A stretch of DNA of 64,000 bases from Gammaproteobacteria bacterium (GTDB lineage Bacteria; Pseudomonadota; Gammaproteobacteria; Steroidobacterales; Steroidobacteraceae). Shown here piece after piece: positions 16,937-25,895 of the stretch. The translations under genes were made by a program, and so were the position numbers. Position 1 is the stretch's first letter. Every line of letters starts with the position of its first letter. The stretch is from the NCBI GenBank assembly GCA_027459765.1, contig DAIDHD010000021.1, positions 62,001 through 126,000 on the forward strand, given 5' to 3'. Below the pieces are notes generated by a model. The model was not told where the DNA came from. It worked only from the letters and a program-made list of their open reading frames with translations, and searched no databases.

Positions 16937-18064
16937 ATGTTTCTGGAAACCGAGGACTTCCGGGCGGCGGCGCGGCGGCGGGTGCCGCGCGCCATATTCG
17001 ACTATGCGGACGGCGGCTCGTACGCGGAACGCACCCTGAGGCGCAATGCCGCCGACTTGGACGCGCTGTCGTTCCGACAACGGGTCATGATCGACGTCTC
17101 CCGCGTCGAACTCGCCACCACGCTCGCCGGGTCGGCCGCCAGCATGCCGCTCGCGATTGCGCCCACCGGTCTTGCGGGCATGTTCCATCCGGCCGGCGAG
17201 ATCCACGGCGCGCGCGCCGCCGCCGCCGCCGGCATCCCGTTCTGCCTGAGCACCATGTCGATCTGCTCGATCGAGGACGTGCGTGCGGCCACCGATCAGC
17301 CGTTCTGGTTCCAGCAGTATCTGATGCGTGACCGCGGCTTCAATCGCGAGTTGATCGACAGGGCGCTCGCGGCTCGTTGTTCGGCGCTGGTGCTCACGCT
17401 CGACCTGCAGGTGCAGGGCGAGCGGCGGCGCGATCCGCGCAACGGCCTGACCGTGCCGCCTCGCGTCACGTTGCGCAACCTGCTCGACGTGGCGAGCAAG
17501 CCGCGCTGGGCGGCGGGCGTGCTCTTCGGCCGCTACCGCACCTTCGGCAACCTCGCCGGCCGGATCGGCGGCGCGAGCGGCATTCGCACCCTCGCCGAGT
17601 GGATCGCCACACAGTTCGATCCGGCGGCCAATTGGCACGACGTCGCCTGGGTGCGCGAGCGCTGGCCCGGCAAGCTCATCCTCAAGGGCGTGCTCGACCC
17701 CGAGGACGCGCGTCTCGCCGCGGCTGCGGGCGCCGACGCCATCGTGGTCTCGAACCACGGCGGTCGGCAGCTCGACGGCGCTCCGTCCAGCATCGCGGCG
17801 CTGCCCCGCGTCGTCGCCGCCGTGGACGGCCGCTGCGAGGTCCTGTTCGACGGCGGCGTCCGTTCCGGACAGGACGTCGCCAAGGCGCTTGCGCTCGGCG
17901 CACGCGGCGCACTCATCGGCAAGAGCTACCTGTACGCGCTCGCCGCCGACGGCGGGCGCGGCGTCGCGCGCCTGCTCGAGATCCTGCGCGCCGAACTCCG
18001 GGTGACGCTCGCCCTCACCGGCACCACCGGCGTGGCGCAGGCCGGACCGCACATCCTCTGCTGA
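16937..18064 (+). CDS. FMN-dependent alpha-hydroxy acid dehydrogenase (L-lactate dehydrogenase type)
   Basis: A 375-residue TIM-barrel flavoprotein of the LldD/glycolate oxidase family. The active-site block SNHGGRQLDGAPS contains the catalytic base His. The FMN phosphate site is FDGGVRSGQDVAKALALGARG, and the N-terminal FDYADGGSYAERT segment is typical. It probably oxidises L-lactate (or L-mandelate/glycolate) to the 2-oxo acid, feeding electrons to quinone at the inner membrane. The ATG at 16937 has a GTG immediately before it as an alternative start. It lies 75 bases after the aspartic protease gene, possibly as a separate unit. No lactate permease or regulator accompanies it. Confidence 0.93.
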   Translation: MFLETEDFRAAARRRVPRAIFDYADGGSYAERTLRRNAADLDALSFRQRVMIDVSRVELATTLAGSAASMPLAIAPTGLAGMFHPAGEIHGARAAAAAGIPFCLSTMSICSIEDVRAATDQPFWFQQYLMRDRGFNRELIDRALAARCSALVLTLDLQVQGERRRDPRNGLTVPPRVTLRNLLDVASKPRWAAGVLFGRYRTFGNLAGRIGGASGIRTLAEWIATQFDPAANWHDVAWVRERWPGKLILKGVLDPEDARLAAAAGADAIVVSNHGGRQLDGAPSSIAALPRVVAAVDGRCEVLFDGGVRSGQDVAKALALGARGALIGKSYLYALAADGGRGVARLLEILRAELRVTLALTGTTGVAQAGPHILC

Positions 18065-18240
18065 ACCTCCGCCCGCGAGCGCGGCGCCGATTCGCGGCGC
18101 CCAGTCGACTCGTGGCAACTACGTAATCCTCTCGGCGCAAATCCGGAAAGGCGCACCGCCCGCGCGCCGGTAGCATCCGGCCTCGTGCATGCCGCGCCGC
18201 GCGGTGGGCGTGCGCGCCCTCGAACCACACGGATCAGCCG
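18065..18240. other. Intergenic region before the cbb3 oxidase operon
   Basis: 176 bases without a gene. I looked for an FNR/Anr box (TTGAT-N4-ATCAA), which often controls ccoN operons, and found none close to consensus. Only GC-rich inverted repeats of a few bases are present (around 18140-18215). A weak ribosome site (GGA) precedes the ccoN ATG. Confidence 0.5.
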
Positions 18241-19674
18241 ATGAGCGACATCAAGACTCAAGAGACCTACAACGACACCGTGGTGCGGCAGTTCGCCATC
18301 ATGACGGTGGTCTGGGGCATCGTCGGCATGGCCGTCGGCGTGCTCTGCGCCGCACAGCTGTACTGGCCGGCGCTGAACTTCGACATCCCGTGGCTGACCT
18401 ACAGTCGCATCCGGCCGCTGCACACCAACGCGGTCATCTTCGCCTTCGGCGGCTGCGCGCTGATCGGCACCTCGTTCCACGTGGCGCAGCGCACCTGCCA
18501 CGTCAGGCTCTATTCCGACAGGCTCGCCGCCTTCGTCTTCTGGGGCTGGCAGGTGGTGATCCTCGCGGCGGCCGTGTCGCTGCCGCTCGGCATGACGCAG
18601 GGCAAGGAGTACGCCGAACTCGAGTGGCCGATCGACCTGCTGATCACGGTGGTGTGGGTCGCCTACGCCGTGGTCTTCTTCGGCACGCTCGCCGTGCGGC
18701 GGGTGCGGCACATCTACGTCGCGAACTGGTTCTACGGCGCCTTCATCGTCACCATCGCCGTGCTGCACATCTTCAACAATCTCGCCATCCCGGTGAGTTT
18801 CACCAAGTCCTACGTGATCTATTCGGGCGTGGTCGACGCGATGATGCAGTGGTGGTACGGGCACAACGCGGTGGGCTTCTTCCTGACGGCCGGATTCCTC
18901 GGAATGATGTACTACTTCGTACCGAAGCAGGCGCAGCGACCGATCTATTCCTACCGCCTGTCGGTGGTGCACTTCTGGGCGCTGATCTCGGTGTACATGT
19001 GGGCGGGCCCCCACCACCTGCACTACACGTCGCTGCCCGACTGGGTGCAGTCCATCGGCATGGCCTTCTCGATCCTGCTCCTCGCGCCCTCCTGGGGCGG
19101 CATGATCAACGGAATCATGACCCTGTCGGGCGCGTGGCACAAACTGCGCACCGATCCGATCCTCAAGTTCATGATCACCTCGCTCTCGTTCTACGGCATG
19201 TCGACGTTCGAGGGCCCGATGATGTCCATCAAGACCGTGAACGCGCTCTCCCACTACACCGACTGGGGAATCGCGCACGTGCACTCCGGCGCGCTCGGCT
19301 GGGTGGCCATGATGACCATCGGCTCGATGTATTACCTGATCCCTCGCCTCTACAACCGCGCCGAGATGTACAGCGTCAGGCTGATCGACGTGCACTTCTG
19401 GACCTCCACCATCGGCGTGGTGCTGTACATCGCCTCGATGTGGTCGGCGGGGGTGATGCAGGGGCTCATGTGGCGTGCGTTCAACGCCGACGGCACCCTC
19501 ACCTACAGCTTCGTCGAGGGCGTCAAGGCGACCTACCCGTTCTATCTGGTGCGCTTCGCGGGCGGCACGTTGTTCCTCGTGGGCATGCTGATCATGGCCT
19601 ACAACGTCTGGATGACCGTGCGCGACGAGAAACCCGCGCCGGTGCGTGTGATGCCGGCGGCGGCGGGAGTCTGA
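18241..19674 (+). CDS. ccoN: cbb3-type cytochrome c oxidase subunit I
   Basis: A 477-residue catalytic subunit of the high-affinity cbb3 terminal oxidase (heme b, heme b3-CuB), inner membrane, twelve helices. Metal-ligand histidines are visible in [10 protein letters not shown] (low-spin heme), [12 protein letters not shown] (CuB ligand helix), GPHHLHYT (CuB pair) and HVHSGALGW (heme ligands near residue 345). Length is normal. It reduces O2 to water at micro-oxic concentrations using electrons from CcoO and CcoP. It is the first gene of an operon running through ccoO, Q, P, G, a short fixH-like gene, I and S. No FNR-type site is recognisable upstream. Confidence 0.98.
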   Translation: MSDIKTQETYNDTVVRQFAIMTVVWGIVGMAVGVLCAAQLYWPALNFDIPWLTYSRIRPLHTNAVIFAFGGCALIGTSFHVAQRTCHVRLYSDRLAAFVFWGWQVVILAAAVSLPLGMTQGKEYAELEWPIDLLITVVWVAYAVVFFGTLAVRRVRHIYVANWFYGAFIVTIAVLHIFNNLAIPVSFTKSYVIYSGVVDAMMQWWYGHNAVGFFLTAGFLGMMYYFVPKQAQRPIYSYRLSVVHFWALISVYMWAGPHHLHYTSLPDWVQSIGMAFSILLLAPSWGGMINGIMTLSGAWHKLRTDPILKFMITSLSFYGMSTFEGPMMSIKTVNALSHYTDWGIAHVHSGALGWVAMMTIGSMYYLIPRLYNRAEMYSVRLIDVHFWTSTIGVVLYIASMWSAGVMQGLMWRAFNADGTLTYSFVEGVKATYPFYLVRFAGGTLFLVGMLIMAYNVWMTVRDEKPAPVRVMPAAAGV

Positions 19675-19678
19675 GGTC

Positions 19679-20287
19679 ATGAGTCACGAAACGGTCGAGA
19701 AGCGCGCCGGACTGCTCACGGTGCTCATCGTGGCGGTCATCAGCGTCGGCGGTCTCATCGAGATCGTGCCGCTCGCCGCGAGCGCCGCCAAGTCCCAGGG
19801 CGGGATCGCGATCACGCCGCGCACGGCCCTGCAACAGGCGGGATTCGACATCTACGTGCGCGAGGGCTGCTACGTCTGCCACTCACAGCAGATCCGCCCG
19901 TTCCGCAGCGAGACCGAGCGCTACGGACCCTACTCGGTGGCCGCCGAGTCGCAGTACGACCACCCGTTCGAGTTCGGCTCGAAGCGCACCGGCCCGGATC
20001 TCGCGCGCGTCGGCGGGCGCTACAGCGACGATTGGCACAGGGTGCACCTGCACAACCCGCGCGACGTGGTGCCGGAGTCGAACATGCCCGGCTACCCCTG
20101 GCTCGCCACGGCGTCGCTCGACGGCGAGCTCATGCAGCGCAAGCTGCGGGTGCTGCGCTGGCTCGGCACGCCGTACAGCGATGCAGACATCGCCGGTGCG
20201 CCCGCGGCGGTCGCCGGCAAGACCGAGCTCGACGCGCTGATCGCCTACCTGCAGTCGCTCGGGCTGGCGCGGCCGCGCGGCTCGTGA
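19679..20287 (+). CDS. ccoO: cbb3-type cytochrome c oxidase subunit II
   Basis: A 202-residue monoheme c subunit anchored by one N-terminal helix (about 11-35). The heme c site is C64-Y-V-C67-H68 ([13 protein letters not shown]). The segment [22 protein letters not shown] is typical of CcoO, and a methionine axial ligand is likely in NMPGYPW. It relays electrons from CcoP to CcoN. It follows ccoN with a four-base gap. Length is near the usual 200-240. Confidence 0.98.
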   Translation: MSHETVEKRAGLLTVLIVAVISVGGLIEIVPLAASAAKSQGGIAITPRTALQQAGFDIYVREGCYVCHSQQIRPFRSETERYGPYSVAAESQYDHPFEFGSKRTGPDLARVGGRYSDDWHRVHLHNPRDVVPESNMPGYPWLATASLDGELMQRKLRVLRWLGTPYSDADIAGAPAAVAGKTELDALIAYLQSLGLARPRGS

Positions 20288-20321
20288 TCTCGAGGAGTAT
20301 CGCCGTGATGGAGTATCTGCC

Positions 20322-20507
20322 GTGAATGCCTTGTGGTTGAACGTCCTGCGCGACACGGTCACCGTGGCGCTGTTCGCGCTCTTCGTGGCGCTCGTCCTCG
20401 ACACCTGGCGACCGCGTCGGCGCAAGGATCTGGACGCCGCCGCCGCGCTCGTCTTCGACGCCGAGGACGAGCGCGGCGCAGGCTCCGCCGGGGAGCGGAC
20501 CCGATGA
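20322..20507 (+). CDS. ccoQ: cbb3 oxidase small subunit CcoQ
   Basis: A 61-residue protein with one membrane helix (about 8-27: VTVALFALFVALVL) and an Arg-rich then acidic cytosolic tail, as in CcoQ/FixQ. The family stabilises the cbb3 complex. The start is GTG, preceded by a GGAG site 8 bases upstream. Its TGA overlaps the ccoP ATG. Position between ccoO and ccoP is diagnostic; sequence conservation in this family is low. Confidence 0.9.
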   Translation: MNALWLNVLRDTVTVALFALFVALVLDTWRPRRRKDLDAAAALVFDAEDERGAGSAGERTR

Positions 20508-21421
20508 TGACCCCGGGCTTGAGCGTGATCATCGCCATCGTGTCGATCCTGAACGTGGTGGGTTGCGGCTGGCTGATCTGGTGGACCGCCCGCCGGCGTC
20601 CCGACGAGGTGTCGCAGGGCGAGGTCATCGACCACGTGTGGGACGGCGACCTGCGCGAGCGCAACAACCCGATGCCGCGCTGGTGGCTGATCCTGTTCTT
20701 CGCCTCCATCGGCTTCTGCCTGCTGTACTTCGCTCTCTACCCCGCGCTCGGCACCTTCGGCAATCTGCTGCACTGGAGCAAGGCCTCCCAGTACGAGGCC
20801 GAGATGACCGCGGCGCGGCGTGAATACGCTCCCGTCTACGCGGCGTTCGCAGGCCGCAGCGTCGAGGATCTGTCCAAGGACCCGCGGGCGCTCGCGCTCG
20901 GCCACAGCCTGTTCGCGAACAACTGCGTGCAGTGCCACGGGTCGGACGCGCGCGGCGCACGCGGCTTCCCCAACCTCACCGATCAGGACTGGCTCTACGG
21001 GGGCACGCCGGACCGGATCGTCGAGACCATCACCAATGGCCGTGAGGGCGTCATGCCTGCGCTCGGCGAAGTGCTCGGCCCGCAGGGAGTCACCGAGGTG
21101 GTGGCGTACGTGCGTTCGCTGAGCGGCGCGCAAGCCGCGCCGGCCCTGATCGAGGCGGGACGCGCCCGCTTCGTCCTCTGCGCCGCCTGCCACGGGGCGG
21201 ATGCCAAGGGAAATCAGGCGATCGGCGCCCCAAACCTGTCCGACGACATCTGGTTGTACGGCGGTTCGGAGGCCACCGTGCGCCAGACGGTGACCTACGG
21301 TCGGCACGGCCAGATGCCGAGCCACCGCTGGCTGGGTGAGGACCGGATCCGTCTGCTCGCGGCGTACGTCTACAGTCTGTCGCACGGGGGTGGCACGCCC
21401 GCGGTCGCCGGCACGCCGTGA
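20504..21421 (+). CDS. ccoP: cbb3-type cytochrome c oxidase subunit III (diheme)
   Basis: A 305-residue diheme cytochrome c subunit. Two membrane helices (about 5-28 and 60-80) are joined by the conserved VWDGDLRERNNPMPRWW loop. Two heme c sites follow: C141-V-Q-C144-H145 and C226-A-A-C229-H230, each with the downstream WLYGG repeat. It accepts electrons from periplasmic cytochromes and passes them to CcoO. The two-helix form is typical of proteobacteria with the long CcoP N-terminus. The start was chosen at the first of two adjacent ATGs because it overlaps the ccoQ stop. Confidence 0.98.
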   Translation: MMTPGLSVIIAIVSILNVVGCGWLIWWTARRRPDEVSQGEVIDHVWDGDLRERNNPMPRWWLILFFASIGFCLLYFALYPALGTFGNLLHWSKASQYEAEMTAARREYAPVYAAFAGRSVEDLSKDPRALALGHSLFANNCVQCHGSDARGARGFPNLTDQDWLYGGTPDRIVETITNGREGVMPALGEVLGPQGVTEVVAYVRSLSGAQAAPALIEAGRARFVLCAACHGADAKGNQAIGAPNLSDDIWLYGGSEATVRQTVTYGRHGQMPSHRWLGEDRIRLLAAYVYSLSHGGGTPAVAGTP

Positions 21422-21434
21422 ACGAGGGCGTATC

Positions 21435-21710
21435 GTGAGCCAGTCGGTCCGCATCCACGCCGGCGTGGTGCTCTGGTCGTCGTTCCTCGCCGGTGCGGTC
21501 GCGAGCGTGGTGTTCTTCGCCGCGGTCGATCCGGCGCTGCTGCGCGACGCGGGTCCGCGGGTGTTCGACGGACTCGACCGCGAAGCGGGGTACGCGCTCG
21601 GCTTCCTGTTTCTGTGGGCGGTGGGTGCCGTGGCGAGCGCGCTCGCCGTGTTCCTGGTGCGCACCGCGCGTGCGGAGAGCGGCGGGAACGCGTCCGGGGA
21701 CGGGCCGTGA
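21435..21710 (+). CDS. Small two-helix membrane protein in the cco operon
   Basis: A 91-residue hypothetical protein with two hydrophobic segments (about 7-28 and 51-73), joined by an acidic/Arg loop. It lies between ccoP (13 bases upstream) and ccoG, overlapping the ccoG GTG start by four bases, so it is certainly in the operon. I do not recognise the family. It has no Cys, and no His except near residue 7, so it is unlikely to bind heme. A role in cbb3 assembly or stability is inferred from position only. Confidence 0.75.
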   Translation: MSQSVRIHAGVVLWSSFLAGAVASVVFFAAVDPALLRDAGPRVFDGLDREAGYALGFLFLWAVGAVASALAVFLVRTARAESGGNASGDGP

Positions 21711-23125
21711 AGGCCGGGGAACCGCTCGCGCATGCCGCGGATTCGGCGGCCGAGCCGATGTACGCGGCGGCCGTCAAGATCTACCCGCGCGAGGTGAGCG
21801 GACGCTTCGCGCGCCTGCGCAACGTCGCGGTGGTGGTGCTGCTGGGGCTGTACTACTCGGTGGCGTGGCTGACGTGGAACGGCCGCCAGGCGCTGCTGTT
21901 CGACCTGCCGGCACGCAAGTTCTACGTCTTCGGGCTGACGCTCTGGCCGCAGGACTTCTGGTACATGGCGCTGCTGATGATCATCGCGGCGCTGTCGCTG
22001 TTCTTCTTCACCGCGCTCGCCGGGCGCGTCTTCTGCGGCTACGCGTGCCCGCAGACCGTGTGGACCGAGGCCTTCCTCTGGATCGAGCGGCTGACCGAGG
22101 GGCCGCGACAGCGACGGATGCGCCTCGACGCGGGACCGTGGACGCTCGAGAAGCTGTTGCGCAAGGGTGGCAAGCAGCTGCTCTGGCTCGCGTTCGCGCT
22201 GTACACGGGTTTCACCTTCGTCGGCTACTTCATGCCGATCCGCTCGATCACCAGCGCGGCGCTCGGCGGCACACTGGGGCCGTGGGCCACGTTCTGGATC
22301 GGTCTGTACTCGCTCGCCACGTACGGCAACGCCGGCTACCTGCGCGAGCAGGTCTGCAAGTACATGTGTCCGTACGCGCGCTTCCAGAGCGCCATGTTCG
22401 ACAAGGACACGCTGGTGATCGCCTACGACACCGGCCGCGGCGAGCCTCGTGGCGCGCGCCGCCGCGGCACGGACGCGCACGCCGCGGGACTCGGCGATTG
22501 CATCGACTGCACCCTCTGCGTGCAGGTGTGCCCGACCGGCATCGACATCCGCAAGGGCCTGCAGTACGAGTGCATCGCCTGCGCGGCGTGCATCGACGCT
22601 TGCGACGACGTGATGGACAAGATGCGCGCGCCGCGCGGCTTGATCCGCTACACCTCCGAGAACGCGGTGAGCGGCCGTTCGCTGCCGCGCGTGCGCGGGC
22701 GACTGCTCGTGTACGGCGGACTGCTCGGGGCGGCCGCCACGGCCATCGTGGTCTCGCTCGCCACGCGCACGCCGCTGCTGCTCGACGTGATCCGGGATCG
22801 CAACGCCCTGTACCGCGAGGTGCGCGGCGACCGCATCGAGAACGCCTATTCGGTGAAGGTGATCAACGAGGACGACCGCGCGCACCGCTACCTCATCCAG
22901 GCGGAAGGCTTCGATGGCCTGCAGCTGGCCGCCCCGGCCGCGCCGGTCGAGGTGGCCGCGGAGTCCGTGGCGACCGTGCCGGTGCGCCTGCAGGCGCCGA
23001 GCGAGCGCGCGGCCGGCGTGCACCCGATCCGCCTGCGCGTCGTCGCCCTCGATGGCGCCGACTTCGAACGCGTCGAGAAGACCCGCTTCATAGGTCCGGT
23101 CGAGGAGGAGCACGCCCATGACTGA
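21707..23125 (+). CDS. ccoG: cbb3 oxidase assembly protein, iron-sulfur copper reductase CcoG
   Basis: A 472-residue membrane iron-sulfur protein (FixG/CcoG/RdxA). Several helices are followed by two [4Fe-4S] motifs: CIDCTLCVQVCP and CIACAACIDACD. FCGYACPQTVWTE supplies the conserved cysteine pair linked to copper handling. The C-terminal 110 residues form an Ig-like periplasmic domain. CcoG is known to reduce Cu(II) for delivery to the cbb3 active site. The GTG start overlaps the previous stop. The protein ends with the short fixH-like start inside its last codons. Confidence 0.96.
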   Translation: MKAGEPLAHAADSAAEPMYAAAVKIYPREVSGRFARLRNVAVVVLLGLYYSVAWLTWNGRQALLFDLPARKFYVFGLTLWPQDFWYMALLMIIAALSLFFFTALAGRVFCGYACPQTVWTEAFLWIERLTEGPRQRRMRLDAGPWTLEKLLRKGGKQLLWLAFALYTGFTFVGYFMPIRSITSAALGGTLGPWATFWIGLYSLATYGNAGYLREQVCKYMCPYARFQSAMFDKDTLVIAYDTGRGEPRGARRRGTDAHAAGLGDCIDCTLCVQVCPTGIDIRKGLQYECIACAACIDACDDVMDKMRAPRGLIRYTSENAVSGRSLPRVRGRLLVYGGLLGAAATAIVVSLATRTPLLLDVIRDRNALYREVRGDRIENAYSVKVINEDDRAHRYLIQAEGFDGLQLAAPAAPVEVAAESVATVPVRLQAPSERAAGVHPIRLRVVALDGADFERVEKTRFIGPVEEEHAHD

Positions 23126-23288
23126 GTCACGCCGCGCCGGGGAGTCGGCCGCGCCCTGGTACCGCCACCTCTGGCCGTGGATAGTCATCGGCCTGGTCGG
23201 CAGCGCGGTGGTCGGCAGTCTCACGAGCGCGTATCTCGCCGTACACACGGACGACGTCGTGCTCGAGCACGCCGATGCCTCCAACTGA
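23118..23288 (+). CDS. Very short FixH/CcoH-like membrane protein
   Basis: A 56-residue protein consisting of the FixH-type N-terminus (APWYRHLWPWIVIGLVG, about 12-28) and a single membrane helix to about residue 42, followed by 14 residues ending at a stop. Known FixH proteins are about 150 residues and continue with a periplasmic domain; that part is absent here. The ATG lies 8 bases inside ccoG and the 3' end runs 14 bases into ccoI. Position ccoG-fixH-ccoI matches the canonical order. It may be a natural minimal CcoH-like form that supports cbb3 assembly through the helix alone. Confidence 0.8.
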   Translation: MTESRRAGESAAPWYRHLWPWIVIGLVGSAVVGSLTSAYLAVHTDDVVLEHADASN

Positions 23289-25749
23289 GACCCCGGTCTG
23301 CTTCCACTGCGGCTCGGCTCTGCCGGCGGGTGCCACCGTGATGGCCACGCTGGAGGGCGAGCCGCGCGAGTTCTGTTGCGCCGGTTGCGAGACCGCGGCG
23401 CGCTTCATCCTCGCCCAGGGGCTGGGCGGCTATTACGCCTTTCGCGCGCCGTCCGCGCCTGCGCCCGGGCGTGCGCGTGACTGGTCGGCCTTCGATCGCG
23501 CCGAGGCCCGGCGCCGTTACACCCATCTGCGCGCCGACGGGCGCAGCGAGGTCAGCCTGCGGGTGGACGGAATGCACTGCGCGGCCTGTGCGTGGCTGAT
23601 CGAGCGCGGCCTGGAACGTCTGCCGGGCGCGCAGGCGGCCCACGTCGACGTCACCGGCGCCCGTGTGGAGCTCGCGTACGACGCCGACCGGCTGCCGCTC
23701 AGCCGCGTGCTCGCCACGCTCGAGCAACTCGGCTTTCAGCCGCGACCGCTCGCATTCGGGAACGCCGACACGGGCGAGGACGCGCAGCGGCGCGCGGCGC
23801 TACGCCGGCTCGGAATCGCAGGCATCGGCATGATGCAGGTGATGACCTACGCGGGTTCGCTGTACGCGGGCGCCTGGCACGGCATGTCGCCGGCGCTCGA
23901 GGCGCTGTTCCGCTGGGTGAGCCTGCTGGTGGCGACGCCGGTGGTCACCTACGCCGCCGCGCCCTTCTTCCTCGGTGCCTGGCGCAGCCTGCGCGCCGGC
24001 ACGCTCGGCATGGACGTGCCGGTCGCACTCTCGATCGCCGCCGCCTACGCCGCCAGCCTGTGGGCGACCGTGACCGGCACGGGCACGGTGTACTTCGACT
24101 CGGTGGTCATGTTCACCTTCTTTCTCACGCTCGGCCGCTTCGTCGAGCAGTCGGTGCGCCAGCGTGCGGGCGAACGTCAGGAGGCCGTGGCCCGCCTGTT
24201 GCCGGAGGCGGCGCTGCGCCTGTTGCCGGACGGCGGCGGCGAACGGGTGCTGCCCGAGGAGTTGGCGGTCGGCGATCTGATCCGCGTGCGTCCCGGCGAG
24301 CGCGCGCCCGCGGACGGCGAAGTGGTGGAGGGCGGCAGTGAATTCGACGAGTCGTTGCTCACCGGCGAGTCCGCGCCGCGCGTCAAGGGCGCCGGCGCGA
24401 CGGTGGCCGCAGGCACGTTGAATCTGCGCAACGCGCTCGACCTGCGCGTAACGCGCTCCGGCCAGGATACGACGCTCGCGGCCGCGGCCCGCCTGCTGGC
24501 GCGCGCACGCGCCGAGCGTCCTGGCGTGGCGGCGACCGCGGATGCGGTGGCGACGTGGTTCGTGGGGGGCGTGCTGCTGATCGCAGCCGCCGTCGGCGTG
24601 TACTGGAGCCTGGTCGATACGCCGCGGGCGTTCCCTGCCGTGCTCGCCGTGCTGGTGGTCACCTGTCCGTGCGCGTTGTCGCTGGCGACGCCGGCGGCGC
24701 TCGCCGCCGCCGCCGACCGGCTCGCGCACGCGGGAGTCTGGGTCGTGCGTGGGCGCGCCGTCGAGACGCTGGCGCGCACCGATGCGGCGGTGTTCGACAA
24801 GACCGGCACCCTGACACGCGGCACACCGAGGCTGGTGCGCGTCGAATTGCTGGCCGCCGACGCGCCGCCGGCCGACGCGCCCGACGCCGAAAGGCAGAGG
24901 CAGCACTGGCTCGCCATCGCGGCCGGCATGGAGCGCCGCTCCGAGCATCCGATGGCGCGGGCCTTCGCGGAGGCCGCCGCGCGCGACGACGTCGCACACG
25001 TGCGCAACGTCGCCGGCGCCGGCATCGCCGCCACCGTGGGCGGCCGCTCCTATCGCCTGGGCCGTGCGGAATTCGCCGCGCCGGGCGCATTCTGGCGCCC
25101 GCGTGTGTCGGACGACGAGTCCTTGGTGGTGCTCGGTGACGCCACCGGGCCGCTGGCCGCGTTCGTGCTCACCGACGCGGTTCGGGCCGACGCCGCCGCG
25201 ACGCTGCGCGCGCTCGCACGGCGCGGGCTGCGGGTGGAGATTGCGAGCGGTGACCGCACCGAAGTGGTGGCGGCGGTGGCGCAGCGCCTCGGCGTGGACA
25301 GCGCCGCCGGTGACCTGTCGCCGGCCGAAAAGCTCGCCACCGTTCGGCGCCTGCAGCGCCAAGGCCGCGTCGTCACCGTGATCGGCGACGGAGTGAACGA
25401 CGCCCCCGTGCTCGCGGGCGCGGACGTCTCGGTGGCCGTCGGCGGCGGCACCGACCTGGCGAAGGTCAGCGCCGACCTGGTGCTGCTCGGCGATCGTCTG
25501 GAGCCGCTGGCCGACGCCGTCGACGTGGCGCGACGGACGATGCGGATCGTGCGCGAGAACCTCGCCTGGGCCGTGCTCTACAACGCCGTCGCCGTGCCGC
25601 TCGCCGCGAGCGGTCACCTGGCGCCGTGGCTCGCCGCGCTCGGCATGTCCGCGAGTTCGCTGCTGGTCGTCTGCAACGCGTTGCGCCTGCGCGCGCGGCC
25701 GGCGGCGGCGTTCGCGTCGGGGTGTACGACGGCGCCGGCGGTGGCATGA
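23275..25749 (+). CDS. ccoI: Copper-exporting P1B-type ATPase for cbb3 assembly
   Basis: An 824-residue P1B ATPase (FixI/CcoI/CopA2 type). The N-terminal metal-binding region has C9/C12 and FCCAGC (C34, C35, C38); the HMA domain has GMHCAAC (C102/C105). The membrane copper path is C464-P-C466, and the phosphorylated Asp is D508 (DKTGTLT). The SEHPMARAF (HP motif) and GDGVNDAPVLAGADVSVA hinge segments are intact. It moves copper to the periplasm for CuB of CcoN. The reading start overlaps the preceding short gene by 14 bases; the stop overlaps ccoS. Confidence 0.96.
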   Translation: MPPTETPVCFHCGSALPAGATVMATLEGEPREFCCAGCETAARFILAQGLGGYYAFRAPSAPAPGRARDWSAFDRAEARRRYTHLRADGRSEVSLRVDGMHCAACAWLIERGLERLPGAQAAHVDVTGARVELAYDADRLPLSRVLATLEQLGFQPRPLAFGNADTGEDAQRRAALRRLGIAGIGMMQVMTYAGSLYAGAWHGMSPALEALFRWVSLLVATPVVTYAAAPFFLGAWRSLRAGTLGMDVPVALSIAAAYAASLWATVTGTGTVYFDSVVMFTFFLTLGRFVEQSVRQRAGERQEAVARLLPEAALRLLPDGGGERVLPEELAVGDLIRVRPGERAPADGEVVEGGSEFDESLLTGESAPRVKGAGATVAAGTLNLRNALDLRVTRSGQDTTLAAAARLLARARAERPGVAATADAVATWFVGGVLLIAAAVGVYWSLVDTPRAFPAVLAVLVVTCPCALSLATPAALAAAADRLAHAGVWVVRGRAVETLARTDAAVFDKTGTLTRGTPRLVRVELLAADAPPADAPDAERQRQHWLAIAAGMERRSEHPMARAFAEAAARDDVAHVRNVAGAGIAATVGGRSYRLGRAEFAAPGAFWRPRVSDDESLVVLGDATGPLAAFVLTDAVRADAAATLRALARRGLRVEIASGDRTEVVAAVAQRLGVDSAAGDLSPAEKLATVRRLQRQGRVVTVIGDGVNDAPVLAGADVSVAVGGGTDLAKVSADLVLLGDRLEPLADAVDVARRTMRIVRENLAWAVLYNAVAVPLAASGHLAPWLAALGMSASSLLVVCNALRLRARPAAAFASGCTTAPAVA

Positions 25750-25895
25750 ACATTCTGTTCCTGCTCATCCCGCTCGGTCTCATGGTGCTGGCGGCCATGG
25801 TGGCCGCCTTCCTGTGGGCCGTTCGTCGCGGCCAGTTCGAGGATATGGAACAAGCCGCCGTGCGCATCCTCCTGGACGAGGACCGCGCGCCGTGA
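25746..25895 (+). CDS. ccoS: cbb3 oxidase maturation protein CcoS
   Basis: A 49-residue single-helix protein (NILFLLIPLGLMVLAAMVAAFLWAV) with the conserved cytosolic GQFEDMEQAA-RIL-DED pattern of CcoS/FixS. It is needed for cofactor insertion into cbb3 oxidase. ATGA overlap with ccoI and GTGA overlap with the next gene place it firmly in the operon. Confidence 0.96.
   Translation: MNILFLLIPLGLMVLAAMVAAFLWAVRRGQFEDMEQAAVRILLDEDRAP

Noticed and set aside
19883-23284. 1133-codon minus-strand open frame opposite the cco operon
   Set aside because: Arg/His/Ala-rich shadow; the plus-strand frames carry all the cbb3 motifs.
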